From NCBI RefSeq assembly GCF_005886145.1, contig NZ_CP040504.1:186001-250000 (forward strand): a stretch of 64,000 nt of DNA, given 5' to 3'. A program made the translations under genes and the position numbers. Of this stretch, positions 1-7,117 are shown piece after piece (the first letter of the stretch is position 1; each line of letters begins with the position of its first letter). Under the pieces are notes generated by a model. The model was given only the letters and a program-made list of their open reading frames with translations. It was not told the origin of the DNA and searched no databases. This stretch comes from Neisseria sp. oral taxon 014 str. F0314. Its GTDB lineage: Bacteria; Pseudomonadota; Gammaproteobacteria; Burkholderiales; Neisseriaceae.

Positions 1-165
1 GCCGTTCCACTGCACATGCAGCACGGTCGCGTCCTGTTTGTGTGTTTCAATTTCCTTGCCCCAATGCCAAATAGTGTGTTTCCCCGCATTGAGAACGGTG
101 TGCAGGCTGCCGTCCAGCAGAACGATAAGGCGTTCGGTGGGTTTGACGACGAAATTTTTGAACAT
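1..165 (-). CDS. Slipin/SPFH (band-7) family protein, N-terminal part only
   Basis: The gene reads leftward out of the window, so only the first 55 residues are visible. The start ATG at 165 has an AAGGA ribosome site just upstream. The visible part has the shape of slipin N-termini: a short lead, then 'ER' and 'LLDG', a 'VLNAGKHTIW' turn resembling the usual 'VL.PG.H', and alternating hydrophobic strands. Slipins are membrane-associated prohibitin-fold scaffold proteins. Three aberrant tRNA-like genes lie 0.5 kb upstream on the same strand. As I recall the literature, slipins and tRNA-like RNAs both recur in RtcB/RtcR RNA-repair operons, which suggests such an operon continues to the left; that is inference. 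The family call rests on a short fragment. Confidence 0.55.
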   Translation of the reverse strand, partial: MFKNFVVKPTERLIVLLDGSLHTVLNAGKHTIWHWGKEIETHKQDATVLHVQWNG

Positions 166-633
166 GACGTTTCCTTTTTAAAATGGATTGGGCTTGGGCA
201 TTTCCGTTGCCCCAAACCCCGTTTCAGGCCGCCTGAAAACGGCAACCCGAAGAAATAGGGGCAACCTGCCGCTGCCGCTTGTGCAACAGCCAGAGGCGGC
301 GGACCCGTGTGTGCATCGGGGAGCATGAAAGCAGCGCAGGGCTTGGGTTTCACATCTTGCCTAAACCGTTTTGCCGTGCGCCGGTAACATGCCCGCCTTT
401 GCGTCAGCCGGGCCGCAAGCCTTGCCCGTTGTCTTTGCGGTGTGGCGGCGGATAGGTTTCAGACGACCCCAATGGTGCAGGCTGCCTGAAGCTTCTTCCA
501 ACGCCACGCCGCGCAGAAAGCGGCAGCAGCAGGTTGCGGTACTGCGTTTTTGGTTTTTGAGACCAATAAATGTCGGTTTTACAAACCATTTTCTATCGTG
601 AAAGGATAGTGTCGGATAAAGCCCCGACAGGCT
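166..633. other. Gap between tRNA-like cluster and slipin gene
   Basis: No convincing gene is seen in these 468 bases. There is a small hairpin (GTCGG at 611-615 with CCGAC at 624-628) directly after the 3' end of the first tRNA-like gene in the leftward direction, which could serve in termination or 3' processing. Degenerate uptake-sequence variants lie near 229-239 and 458-490. If the tRNA-like genes and the slipin gene are cotranscribed leftward, this is the leader between them. Confidence 0.4.
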
Positions 634-709
634 TGGTTTTGAATACAGGAGTCGAACCTGTTACACAAGGATTATGAGTCCTTTGCTCTACCCAATGAGC
701 TAATTCAAA
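634..709 (-). tRNA. tRNA (or tRNA-like) with CAU anticodon
   Basis: A full cloverleaf can be drawn on the minus strand. The acceptor TTTGAAT pairs perfectly with ATTCAAA, the D-arm is GCTC/GAGC, the anticodon stem AAGGA/TCCTT holds loop CTCATAA (anticodon CAU), the T-arm ACAGG/CCTGT holds loop TTCGACT, and ACCA is encoded at the 3' end. A CAU anticodon means elongator methionine or lysidine-modified isoleucine. However, the almost all-A/U acceptor starting with U1 is not what either normally has, and the two neighbours on the same strand are clearly degenerate. It may be charged, or it may be a tRNA mimic. Confidence 0.7.
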
Positions 710-712
710 TGC

Positions 713-784
713 TTGTGTTGCGGGAATCGAACCCGCTACCGTCAGAATAAAATTCTGATGCTCTACCGAGTGAGCTAAACACTT
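713..784 (-). tRNA. Degenerate tRNA-like gene, UUU (Lys-type) anticodon
   Basis: The minus strand folds into a cloverleaf: D-arm GCTC/GAGC, anticodon stem TCAGA/TCTGA with loop ATTTTAT (anticodon UUU), T-arm GCGGG/CCCGC with loop TTCGATT. The acceptor is defective. Only five pairs form (GTGTT/AACAC), positions 1-2 face A-A mismatches, and no CCA follows. It lies three bases from the CAU gene. This pattern argues for a tRNA-derived RNA or pseudogene rather than an ordinary lysine tRNA. Confidence 0.6.
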
Positions 785-794
785 TCCATCGGCT

Positions 795-865
795 TTGTGC
801 TATGGGATTCGAACCCACGTTTGCGGACCTAATGCCCGCCGTCTTTCCCACTAGACGAAACACGC
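795..865 (-). tRNA. Degenerate tRNA-like gene, apparent UUA anticodon
   Basis: On the minus strand a cloverleaf forms with D-arm GTCT/AGAC, anticodon stem GCGGG/TCCGC, loop CATTAGG, and T-arm GTGGG/CCCAT with loop TTCGAAT. Read by position the anticodon is UUA, which would match the UAA stop codon, but base 33 is A instead of the universal U. The acceptor has five pairs (one G-U) and mismatches at positions 1 and 2, and no CCA is encoded. The D-arm context TTCGTCTAG resembles glutamate tRNAs. It is the first gene of the leftward cluster. It is unlikely to work as a normal translating tRNA. Confidence 0.55.
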
Positions 866-995
866 TTTTGCCTTTGGTTTTCTGCTTTCCGCCACTTTCG
901 TAGCGCAGGATGCGGAATCGGCACGCCGCCCGCACAGTTCTGCCTGCCGTTAAACACGCAGAGCCGCCGCTAATCGCTTTGAAAAGCATGGACGG

Positions 996-1024
996 ATTGT
1001 ATTAAAAAGGCAGCCTGAAAACAA
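996..1024 (-). promoter_or_regulatory. Candidate promoter of the tRNA-like cluster
   Basis: On the minus strand TTGTTT (1024-1019) and TACAAT (1001-996) are separated by 17 bases, a fair sigma-70 arrangement pointing at the tRNA-like gene ending at 865. No sigma-54 GG-N10-GC element was found here. Confidence 0.3.
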
Positions 1025-1048
1025 ATATTGATTTTGCAATTTGAATTT

Positions 1049-1078
1049 TCAGACGACCTTGGATGTCGTCTGAAAATT
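1049..1078. terminator. Hairpin from inverted variant uptake sequences
   Basis: TTTTCAGACGAC and GTCGTCTGAAAA face each other around a short loop, giving a strong symmetrical hairpin between the leftward tRNA-like cluster and the rightward lipoprotein gene. It uses the GTCGTCTGAA variant of the uptake sequence. The rest of 866-1329 shows no gene. Confidence 0.5.
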
Positions 1079-1329
1079 GACGGTCTCAAGTCAAGTATAG
1101 ATACGGTTTACTTATCAATCTAAAAGCCACCTGTGTTTGGTTGTCTGAGCTTGTTAGGGGAGACAATACCCACGTTATTTTTCTTATCGCCAATAACGAA
1201 TTTTATAGGGTTGAAATTATGCTTTCGTTATATTTAACGGATTGAATTTTATCTGTATTTTTGATATGCTCAAAGAGTGATTTTGTCGTATTTCCCATTA
1301 AAATATCCAATCCTAGAGAGGTATTCAAA

Positions 1330-1947
1330 ATGCGTGCTTCCTTATGCACCCTTGCCGTTTTGTCCGCACTGACTATGCTTACCGCCTGCCAAAAAGAGCC
1401 GGAACCGGCACCGGTCGCGCCCGCTCAACCTCAGGCACAAACCCAAACGCAACAAGAAGCATCCAAACCCAATCCCGCGCCGCCTGCTGCCGAAGCGCCC
1501 GCTGCATCCAGCCCTGCTTTGGTTCAAGAGCCGGCAGCCCCGCAACAAGATCCTGCTGCGCAGGCAATCGAGTCCAAGCCTTTTGGCGAAGGCACACTGG
1601 CTTTGACCAAAGCCAAAGTGGTCGGTCAGATTCTCAATGTGGAATTTATATTCACACCGCCTAAGAAACCTAATGGTGATTATAAATTTACTAACGTGCA
1701 TTCAGGCGATTTAAAAGATTTTGCCTATATCGATGAAACCACCAGCAAACGCATCAGCTTGCTGCAGGACGAAAGCGGCAAATACATGGCTGACCCTATC
1801 GGTGGCGCAGGGCTTAATATTGGACTCACGGGAACTACTCCTAAAATTATCGCCCTCAAATTCCCTGCGCCCCCCGAAACTACGCCGACCATCACCATCG
1901 ATTTCCCCGGCGCAGGCTCGTTTGACTCAGTTCAGGTAAGCCGCTGA
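1330..1947 (+). CDS. Proline/alanine-rich lipoprotein of unknown function
   Basis: The 205-residue product starts at the ATG at 1330 (GAGAGG upstream), not at the earlier in-frame TTG, because this start gives a clean lipoprotein signal ending in LTAC with Cys20 as the lipidated residue. Residues 22-80 form a Pro/Ala/Gln/Glu-rich tether of the kind that spans peptidoglycan or lifts a domain off the membrane. The rest, about 85-205, looks like a small beta-rich domain that I do not recognise. It is followed 68 bases later by an OmpA-like lipoprotein with the same tether style, so both probably act at the cell envelope. Confidence 0.75.
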   Translation: MRASLCTLAVLSALTMLTACQKEPEPAPVAPAQPQAQTQTQQEASKPNPAPPAAEAPAASSPALVQEPAAPQQDPAAQAIESKPFGEGTLALTKAKVVGQILNVEFIFTPPKKPNGDYKFTNVHSGDLKDFAYIDETTSKRISLLQDESGKYMADPIGGAGLNIGLTGTTPKIIALKFPAPPETTPTITIDFPGAGSFDSVQVSR

Positions 1948-2015
1948 TTTTCCACCCTATCAGTGTGCAGGCTGCATTGAGCGGTCTGCACACCGTCTAA
2001 AACGCGAGGCTATTT

Positions 2016-2684
2016 ATGAAAACATTGCGTTCTCTGACTTGTATCGCGGTTATTTCTGCGCTATGCGCCTGCGGGCAAAAGCCTGATGAACCTGCCGCAC
2101 AGCAACAACAGGCTTCGCCGGTGCAGGCTTCTACCACGGAAACACCGCAAACCCAACCCGAACCCGTCGCCCCATCTGCTCCCGCTCATGCGACAACCCC
2201 TGCTCCCGCATCAGCCCCTGCCACAGCACAAAATAGCAGCGCCGCCGCCCAAGGCAGCAGCCTGACGGCACAAAGCAGCAGTTTGAGCGGTACGGAAACA
2301 GGCTTCAATATCCAGATTAATTTGTCGTCCGATGTGTTGTTTGACTTCGACAAAGCCGAACTCAAACCCGAAGCCGACAGAGAGCTGCAAAAAGCCGCCG
2401 ACATCATCCGCCAAAAAGGCAAAGGGCTGATTCTGATTAGCGGCTATACCGACAGCAAAGGCACCGACGCCTACAACAAACGCCTGTCTTTGGTGCGTGC
2501 GCAGGCAGTCAAAAACTGGTTTGAGGCACAAGGATTGCATCAAAACTATCAAACCGAAGGTCTTGGCGCAGCCAATCCCGTTGCGCCAAACACCAATGAT
2601 GACGGCAGCGACAATCCTGAAGGTCGTGCGAAAAACCGCCGTGTAGAGATCATCGTCAATAAAACGAAGCAGTTGGGCGAATAA
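2016..2684 (+). CDS. OmpA-family lipoprotein
   Basis: The 222-residue protein has a lipoprotein signal ending ALCAC (Cys19), a low-complexity Pro/Ala/Ser/Gln tether to about residue 95, then an OmpA C-terminal peptidoglycan-binding domain. The domain is shown by 'VLFDFDKAELKPEA', 'ISGYTDSKGTDAYNKRLSLVRAQAV' split around the Asp and Arg that contact diaminopimelate, and 'NRRVEI' near the end. It should sit in the outer membrane and grip peptidoglycan, as Pal-type proteins do. The uptake-sequence hairpin downstream closes the transcription unit. The exact paralogue cannot be named. Confidence 0.85.
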   Translation: MKTLRSLTCIAVISALCACGQKPDEPAAQQQQASPVQASTTETPQTQPEPVAPSAPAHATTPAPASAPATAQNSSAAAQGSSLTAQSSSLSGTETGFNIQINLSSDVLFDFDKAELKPEADRELQKAADIIRQKGKGLILISGYTDSKGTDAYNKRLSLVRAQAVKNWFEAQGLHQNYQTEGLGAANPVAPNTNDDGSDNPEGRAKNRRVEIIVNKTKQLGE

Positions 2685-2708
2685 TTACATTCTCCACCTT
2701 AAGACAAG

Positions 2709-2748
2709 AGGCCGTCTGAAAACCAATTTGGCGTTTTCAGACGGCCTT
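2709..2748. terminator. Inverted uptake-sequence pair, bidirectional terminator
   Basis: AGGCCGTCTGAAAA (2709) and TTTTCAGACGGCC with a following T run form a hairpin between the convergent OmpA-like gene and the MFS gene, and can end both transcripts. Confidence 0.8.
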
Positions 2749-2778
2749 TTGCTGATTTTGGGCAGCCGATACGGTTGT

Positions 2779-4098
2779 TTAAGAGCTGATTTCCTCCAGC
2801 GTCCTGCCTTTCGTTTCTTCGCCCAATGCCAAAATCACCAATACAATCAGCATCATCACGCCGGCGAACATCATGAATATATTGCCGAATCCGCTGCTGC
2901 TGCCGACCATTTTGGCGACCACCATAGGCGCAAGAATGCCGCCGATACGTCCGATTGCGCCAGCCCAGCCGGAGGCGAAGGCACGGAAGCGGAGGGGGTA
3001 GAGTTCGGGCGTGTAGGTGTATAAAACGCCCCATGCGCCGAGGTTGAAGAACGACATCAGGCTGCCCCATGCCATCACTTCGGCGGCGCTGCCGCTTTGC
3101 CCGAAAAACCACGCGCAGACGGCGCAGGCGGCGAGAAAACCCGCCAAAGTCGCTTTGCGCCCGATTTTTTCCACCAATGCCGCCGCCGCGATGTAGCCGG
3201 GCAGTTGCGCGACAATCATCACCAGCACATATTCAAAGGTTTTAACCACCGTATTGCCTTGTTCGACCAAGAGTTTCGGCAGCCAAGTAAAAATGCCGTA
3301 ATAGGAAAAGACGATGCCGAACCAGACCAGCCACAGCATCAGAGTGCGCCGTGCGAAAGGCTGTTGCCATAGTTGCATAAAACGGATGCGCTGTTTTTCC
3401 TTTTGCGGCGGTGCTACGGCCGTTGCGGCGGGCGTAATTCCCGCTTCATTTTCCAAGCGGCTGACTAGCCGGTGCGCTTCGTCCGTTTTGCCTTGCGAGA
3501 GCAGGTAGGGTACGGATTCGGGTATGAATTTCAACACCAACGGGATATACAAAATCGGCAGCGTGCCGATTAAAAACGCGCTGTGCCAGCCGAATTTTGG
3601 GATAAAGAAATAGGAAGCGAGTGCGGCGGCAAGCCAGCCCAAGCCCCAAAAACTTTCCAGCAACACGATAAAGCGTCCGCGTACTTTTGGTGGGGCGTAT
3701 TCGCTAACCAAGGACACCGCGACGGGAAGCTGTCCGCCCAGTCCTACGCCGACAAAGAAGCGGCAGGTAAGCAGTGTTGCGATGTCGGGGGCGAAGGCGC
3801 ATAGGCCTGTTGCCGTGCTGTACACCGCCATGGTCGCGGCAAATACGGTTTTCCTTCCGAAGCGGTCTGCCAGCCAGCCGCTCGATACCGCCCCCAGTGC
3901 CATGCCGATAAAGGCGATGCTGACGATCCAGCCCAGTTGCGCCGGCTGCAAACCCCATTCTTTGCCTAATTCGGGCAATATAAACGACACGATGCCGGTA
4001 TCCATTGCGTCAAACAACCAACCGATGCCGACCAATATCAGTAATTTGTAGTGAAACCTGCCCGGCGGCAACGCTTGCAGGCGGGAAAGAATGTCCAT
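2779..4098 (-). CDS. niaP: MFS transporter, NiaP (niacin/nicotinamide) type
   Basis: The 439-residue protein has about twelve membrane segments and the major facilitator loop motif GWLADRFGRKTV (residues 74-85). The opening 'GIGWLFDAMDTGIVSFIL', 'GLGGQLPVAVSLVSE' and 'VLLESFWGLGWL' are very close to what I recall of Bacillus subtilis YceI/NiaP, which imports nicotinic acid. The substrate therefore is probably niacin or a related small aromatic acid at the inner membrane. The start at 4098 is chosen because GGAG lies just before it; the frame stays open far upstream but without a ribosome site. Substrate assignment is by family resemblance only. Confidence 0.7.
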   Translation of the reverse strand: MDILSRLQALPPGRFHYKLLILVGIGWLFDAMDTGIVSFILPELGKEWGLQPAQLGWIVSIAFIGMALGAVSSGWLADRFGRKTVFAATMAVYSTATGLCAFAPDIATLLTCRFFVGVGLGGQLPVAVSLVSEYAPPKVRGRFIVLLESFWGLGWLAAALASYFFIPKFGWHSAFLIGTLPILYIPLVLKFIPESVPYLLSQGKTDEAHRLVSRLENEAGITPAATAVAPPQKEKQRIRFMQLWQQPFARRTLMLWLVWFGIVFSYYGIFTWLPKLLVEQGNTVVKTFEYVLVMIVAQLPGYIAAAALVEKIGRKATLAGFLAACAVCAWFFGQSGSAAEVMAWGSLMSFFNLGAWGVLYTYTPELYPLRFRAFASGWAGAIGRIGGILAPMVVAKMVGSSSGFGNIFMMFAGVMMLIVLVILALGEETKGRTLEEISS

Positions 4099-4269
4099 CT
4101 TGATTCTCCTTTGGGGTTTTGAGAAAACATATATAGCAGATTCGCTTGGTTTTTGATACGGTACCTGACGGCATGGATGCTTTTTATTTGGACTTACAGC
4201 AGAGTTTTTGCGAAATTGGGTGTTACCGGAAAGCAGACCCGGTGCTTGAGCGTGTACTGAAAACGTTTG

Positions 4270-4297
4270 AGGCCGTCTGAAAATTTTCAGACGGCCT
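4270..4297. terminator. Uptake-sequence hairpin
   Basis: AGGCCGTCTGAAAA is followed directly by its inverted copy TTTTCAGACGGCCT and a T run. It lies just after the ABC ATPase gene in the leftward direction. Confidence 0.8.
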
Positions 4298-4301
4298 TTT
4301 T

Positions 4302-5156
4302 CTAAACATCCATCCTGTTTTGCACCCAATATTCCCTTACCCGTGCTTTGCCGTCCGCGTCCAAACGGCGGTAAAGGTTGATGACTTCGTCGGCGGAGGC
4401 GGTGTTTTCCGGCTGCGCCGTGCCGAACAGGGAGCGCACATAATCATCCGCCGGATGGTTTTGAATATCCTGAGGCGTATCGACCTGCACCAGCCTGCCT
4501 TGGTGCATCACGCCGATGCGGCAGGCGAGCTTGGCGGCTTCGTTCATGTCGTGGGTAACGAAAACGATGGTGGTGCCGAGTTTTTTGTGAATCAGGGAAA
4601 CCGTTTCCTGAAGGGAAGCGCGGGCGAGCGGGTCGAGGGCGGAAAAGGGTTCGTCCATCAACAAGATGTCGGGTTTAGCGGCGATGGCGCGCAGGATGCC
4701 GATGCGCTGCTGTTCGCCGCCGGAAAGTTCGTGCGGATAGCGGTTTAGGTAGGTTTCGGGCGGCATGCCGACCAGCTCGAGCAGTTCGTTCACGCGCGAT
4801 GTGCGCTTCGGTTTGTCCCAGCCTAAAATGTCGGGCATCAATTCGATGTTTTGCCGCACGGTCATGGTGGGGAACAGGGCGATTTGTTGCAGCACATAGC
4901 CGATGCGGTGCCGCAGCCCTCGAATGTCGTAATCCTTAATACGCCTGCCGTTGAAATAAACATCGCCGTCAGTCGGCTCGGTCAGCGCGTTAATCATGCG
5001 CAGCGTGGTGGATTTGCCGCTGCCCGAACCACCCACCAACACGAAAAACTCGCCTTGGTAAATGGTGAGGTTCAGTTCGTTCACAGCGGTGTGGTTGTCG
5101 TAGTGTTTGCTGACGTTTTTGAATTCGATCAGCGGGGTATGTTCAGGCTGCATCAT
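4302..5156 (-). CDS. ABC transporter ATP-binding protein, OpuC (glycine betaine/choline) type
   Basis: The 284-residue protein has a complete ABC ATPase: Walker A GGSGSGKST at 42-50, signature LSGGEQQR at 144-151, Walker B LLMDEP at about 165-170, switch His202. 'VLQQIALFPTMTVRQNI' and the short C-terminal extension match ATPases of quaternary-ammonium osmoprotectant importers (OpuCA/ProV-like). No permease or binding protein is adjacent. The likely partner is the permease/binding-protein fusion at 12543-14090. The start overlaps the end of the frameshifted NmrA-like gene by 14 bases, with AAGGAC before the ATG, so it may have been translationally coupled. A second in-frame ATG follows at once. 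Confidence 0.85.
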   Translation of the reverse strand: MMQPEHTPLIEFKNVSKHYDNHTAVNELNLTIYQGEFFVLVGGSGSGKSTTLRMINALTEPTDGDVYFNGRRIKDYDIRGLRHRIGYVLQQIALFPTMTVRQNIELMPDILGWDKPKRTSRVNELLELVGMPPETYLNRYPHELSGGEQQRIGILRAIAAKPDILLMDEPFSALDPLARASLQETVSLIHKKLGTTIVFVTHDMNEAAKLACRIGVMHQGRLVQVDTPQDIQNHPADDYVRSLFGTAQPENTASADEVINLYRRLDADGKARVREYWVQNRMDV

Positions 5157-5989
5157 AAATGTCCTTTACAACTTCGACAAAGCGGCGCGGCTCACGTTCC
5201 AACAATTTCGGCAGGTCATCTGAAACGGCGGCAAGTTCGCCTTTGGCAATGGTGGTGTAGGTGGAAACCCAGGCTTCAATCTGCCAATCGGGCGTGTCAG
5301 GGTACGCAGCTTTGCGGCTAGTGAAGGCTTCTTCCATGGTTTCATTGTGGTAGCGGTGCGGTTTGTCGGTAATTTCGGTTAGGACGGCGGCTATTTCAGC
5401 AAAACTTAATGATTGGGAACCTGTCAGCGTGTAGGTCTGATTGTCGTGGCGGTGGTAGCCGCACGCGATGTCGGCGATAATGTTTGCTGCCGCTTGGGCG
5501 ACATCGCGCTGCGAAACGCAGGCAACGCGCCCGTCGTCGGCAGGGCCTGCGATGATGCCGCCTGCGTTGGCAATCGTTGCCATCATCTCGCTGTAAAAAT
5601 TGTCGCGCAGAAAGGTGTAGCGCATATTCGTTTGCCGGATTGCATTTTCGGTAACCGCATGGGTACGCGCCAGCGTGAAGGTGCTGTCCAACGCCGCCTG
5701 TGCAAAAGAGAGATAGACCATGTGTTTCACGCCCGCTTCCAAAGCAGCCTGCACCAAAGTCAAATGCTCCTGTTCGCGCGTCGGGCTTTCGGCGGCGGAC
5801 ACCATAAACAGCACATCCACCCCGTTTAACGCCTGCTTGGCAAGCTCCAAATCACCATAGGCAAACCGCCGCGCCTCGCAGTTTGGCGGGGTTGCGCAGC
5901 GGCAGAATAAGCGGCAGGCCGTGTGAGCTGAGGTGTCGGGCAACCATGCCGCCGATGTTGCCGCTGGCGCCGGTGATGGCTAGGTTCAT
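5143..5989 (-). pseudogene. NmrA-like NAD(P)-binding protein, frameshifted
   Basis: From the ATG at 5989 (AAGGAGA upstream) the frame encodes 'MNLAITGASGNIGGMVARHL', a Rossmann GxxGxxG start, but stops after about 45 codons. The remaining roughly 250 residues ('FAYGDLELAKQALNGVDVLFMVSAAES' split across the sugar-nucleotide-type fold) continue in another frame, so a one-base loss lies near 5875-5882. The family (atypical short-chain dehydrogenase, NmrA/QOR2 type) includes NAD(P)H-dependent quinone reductases and redox sensors. Either the gene is broken or there is a base error. A second, decayed copy of its 5' end sits at 6825-6962. Confidence 0.7.
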
Positions 5990-6073
5990 GTTGTGTCTCC
6001 TTGGGTTGGGTAGATGAGGGAAAATGATGGCACTTGATCAACCATCGCCCAATGTTTTTTGGGCATAACCAAC

Positions 6074-6101
6074 GCCGTCTGAAAAATAACCTTCAGACGG
6101 C
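6074..6101. terminator. Uptake-sequence hairpin
   Basis: GCCGTCTGAA (6074) and TTCAGACGGC (6092) flank an 8-base loop and are followed by T runs. The hairpin lies between the NmrA-like pseudogene and the end of the deacetylase gene. Confidence 0.75.
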
Positions 6102-6106
6102 ATTTT

Positions 6107-6805
6107 TTACTTCAGCAGTTCGCTGACGGTTGTCAGGGTGTAGCCCTGCGCGCGCAAGCCGTCAATGATAAGCGGTAGTGCTTCGCGTTCTGCGCGGCAG
6201 GCTTCGGCACAAAACGGGTGCAGCAGGATGATAGCCCCGTTGTGGGCTTGGGCGAGTGCGGCGGCAGTGATGGCTTCGGCGGTGGGGGCTTGATGGCGGG
6301 CGGGTTCGCTGTCCCACATCACGGTGGTGATGTTGTGGCGGGCGAGATACCACGGTAGTCCGAGCAGTTTTTTGCCGTAGGGCGGGCGGAAGTGGATGGG
6401 GTCATGATAGCCGGCAGTGCGGATCAGGGCGTTGGTGTCTTCGATTTCGCGTGCGATGAATGCAGGTGAACGCAGCAGGAAACGCCGGTGGCTGTAGGAG
6501 TGATTGCCCATTTCGTGTCCGGCGGCGGCGATGCGCTGCGCTGCCTGCGGGTAGCGTTCCATGTTTTCACCGATCATGAAGAAGGTTGCTTTCACGTTTT
6601 TTTCAGCCAGCACTGCCAGCACGGCATCGCTGGTGCGCTCACTTGGCGCGTCATCGAAAGTCAAAGCGATGCGTTTACGTTCGTCTGCGCCGTGGCAGAC
6701 GAGGTTGCCGAGAAGTTGGTAGCAGCGGGCGTTCATTAACAGGTATAAGCCGATAGCTGCGGCTATTACCAGTGCTAGACCAATTAGCAGAATTTTGGGT
6801 TTCAT
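6107..6805 (-). CDS. Polysaccharide deacetylase (NodB homology domain), membrane-anchored
   Basis: The 232-residue protein starts with one membrane anchor (residues 4-24), so the catalytic domain faces the periplasm. All NodB motifs are visible: TFDD at 49-52, HSYSH with metal-binding His102 and His106, RPPYG at 140-144, WDSEPA, and ILLHP near the end. Enzymes of this family remove acetyl groups from N-acetyl sugars in peptidoglycan, chitin-like or surface polysaccharides; the substrate here is unknown. I take the ATG at 6805. An earlier ATG at 6844 would add 13 residues but lies inside the remnant of the duplicated NmrA-like gene and has no clear ribosome site. Confidence 0.85.
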   Translation of the reverse strand: MKPKILLIGLALVIAAAIGLYLLMNARCYQLLGNLVCHGADERKRIALTFDDAPSERTSDAVLAVLAEKNVKATFFMIGENMERYPQAAQRIAAAGHEMGNHSYSHRRFLLRSPAFIAREIEDTNALIRTAGYHDPIHFRPPYGKKLLGLPWYLARHNITTVMWDSEPARHQAPTAEAITAAALAQAHNGAIILLHPFCAEACRAEREALPLIIDGLRAQGYTLTTVSELLK

Positions 6806-6824
6806 CGGCTTATTGCCCAAACGG

Positions 6825-6962
6825 TTATAGATGAAAATCCGCATGATGGTTCCATACGACGGGGGTGTTCAGCGGCAGAATCAGCGGCAATCCGCGCGTG
6901 CTTGGATGACGGGCGACCATACCGCCGATATTGTCTGTCGTGTCGGTGATAGCTGGGTGCAT
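6825..6962 (-). pseudogene. Decayed duplicate of the NmrA-like gene start
   Basis: Read leftward from the ATG at 6962 (AAGGAG upstream), 45 codons include 'NIGGMVARHPSTRGLPLILP', almost the same as 'NIGGMVARHLSSHGLPLILP' in the gene starting at 5989. The two copies diverge after that and this one stops. The Rossmann glycine motif is ruined (TDTTDNIGG instead of TGASGNIGG). It is a leftover of a duplication or recombination that inserted or exchanged the deacetylase gene between two copies. Confidence 0.7.
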
Positions 6963-7033
6963 GGAGAACTCCTTGGGAACTGGGTGGTGATAGGGGAAGG
7001 TTACCTGAAAAAGCGGTTTGTGTTGAAATGGGT

Positions 7034-7072
7034 TTTCAGACGGCCTCTTTTAAGTAGAAAAGGCCGTCTGAA
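7034..7072. terminator. Inverted uptake-sequence pair
   Basis: TTCAGACGGCCT (7034-7045) and AGGCCGTCTGAA (7061-7072) flank a 15-base spacer downstream of the esterase gene. A further variant copy lies near 7094. Confidence 0.65.
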
Positions 7073-7117
7073 AACCAATAGGATGATTTTCTTCAGACGA
7101 TCTTCGAATCAAAAGAC

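Noticed and set aside
866..1048. Sigma-54 promoter for the tRNA-like/slipin locus (expected if RtcR-controlled)
   Set aside because: No GG-N10-GC element with flanking consensus was found on the minus strand. A sigma-70-like pair fits better.
5870..5990. Programmed frameshift in the NmrA-like gene
   Set aside because: There is no slippery heptamer or downstream stem at the site, and the decayed duplicate nearby favours simple gene decay or a base error.
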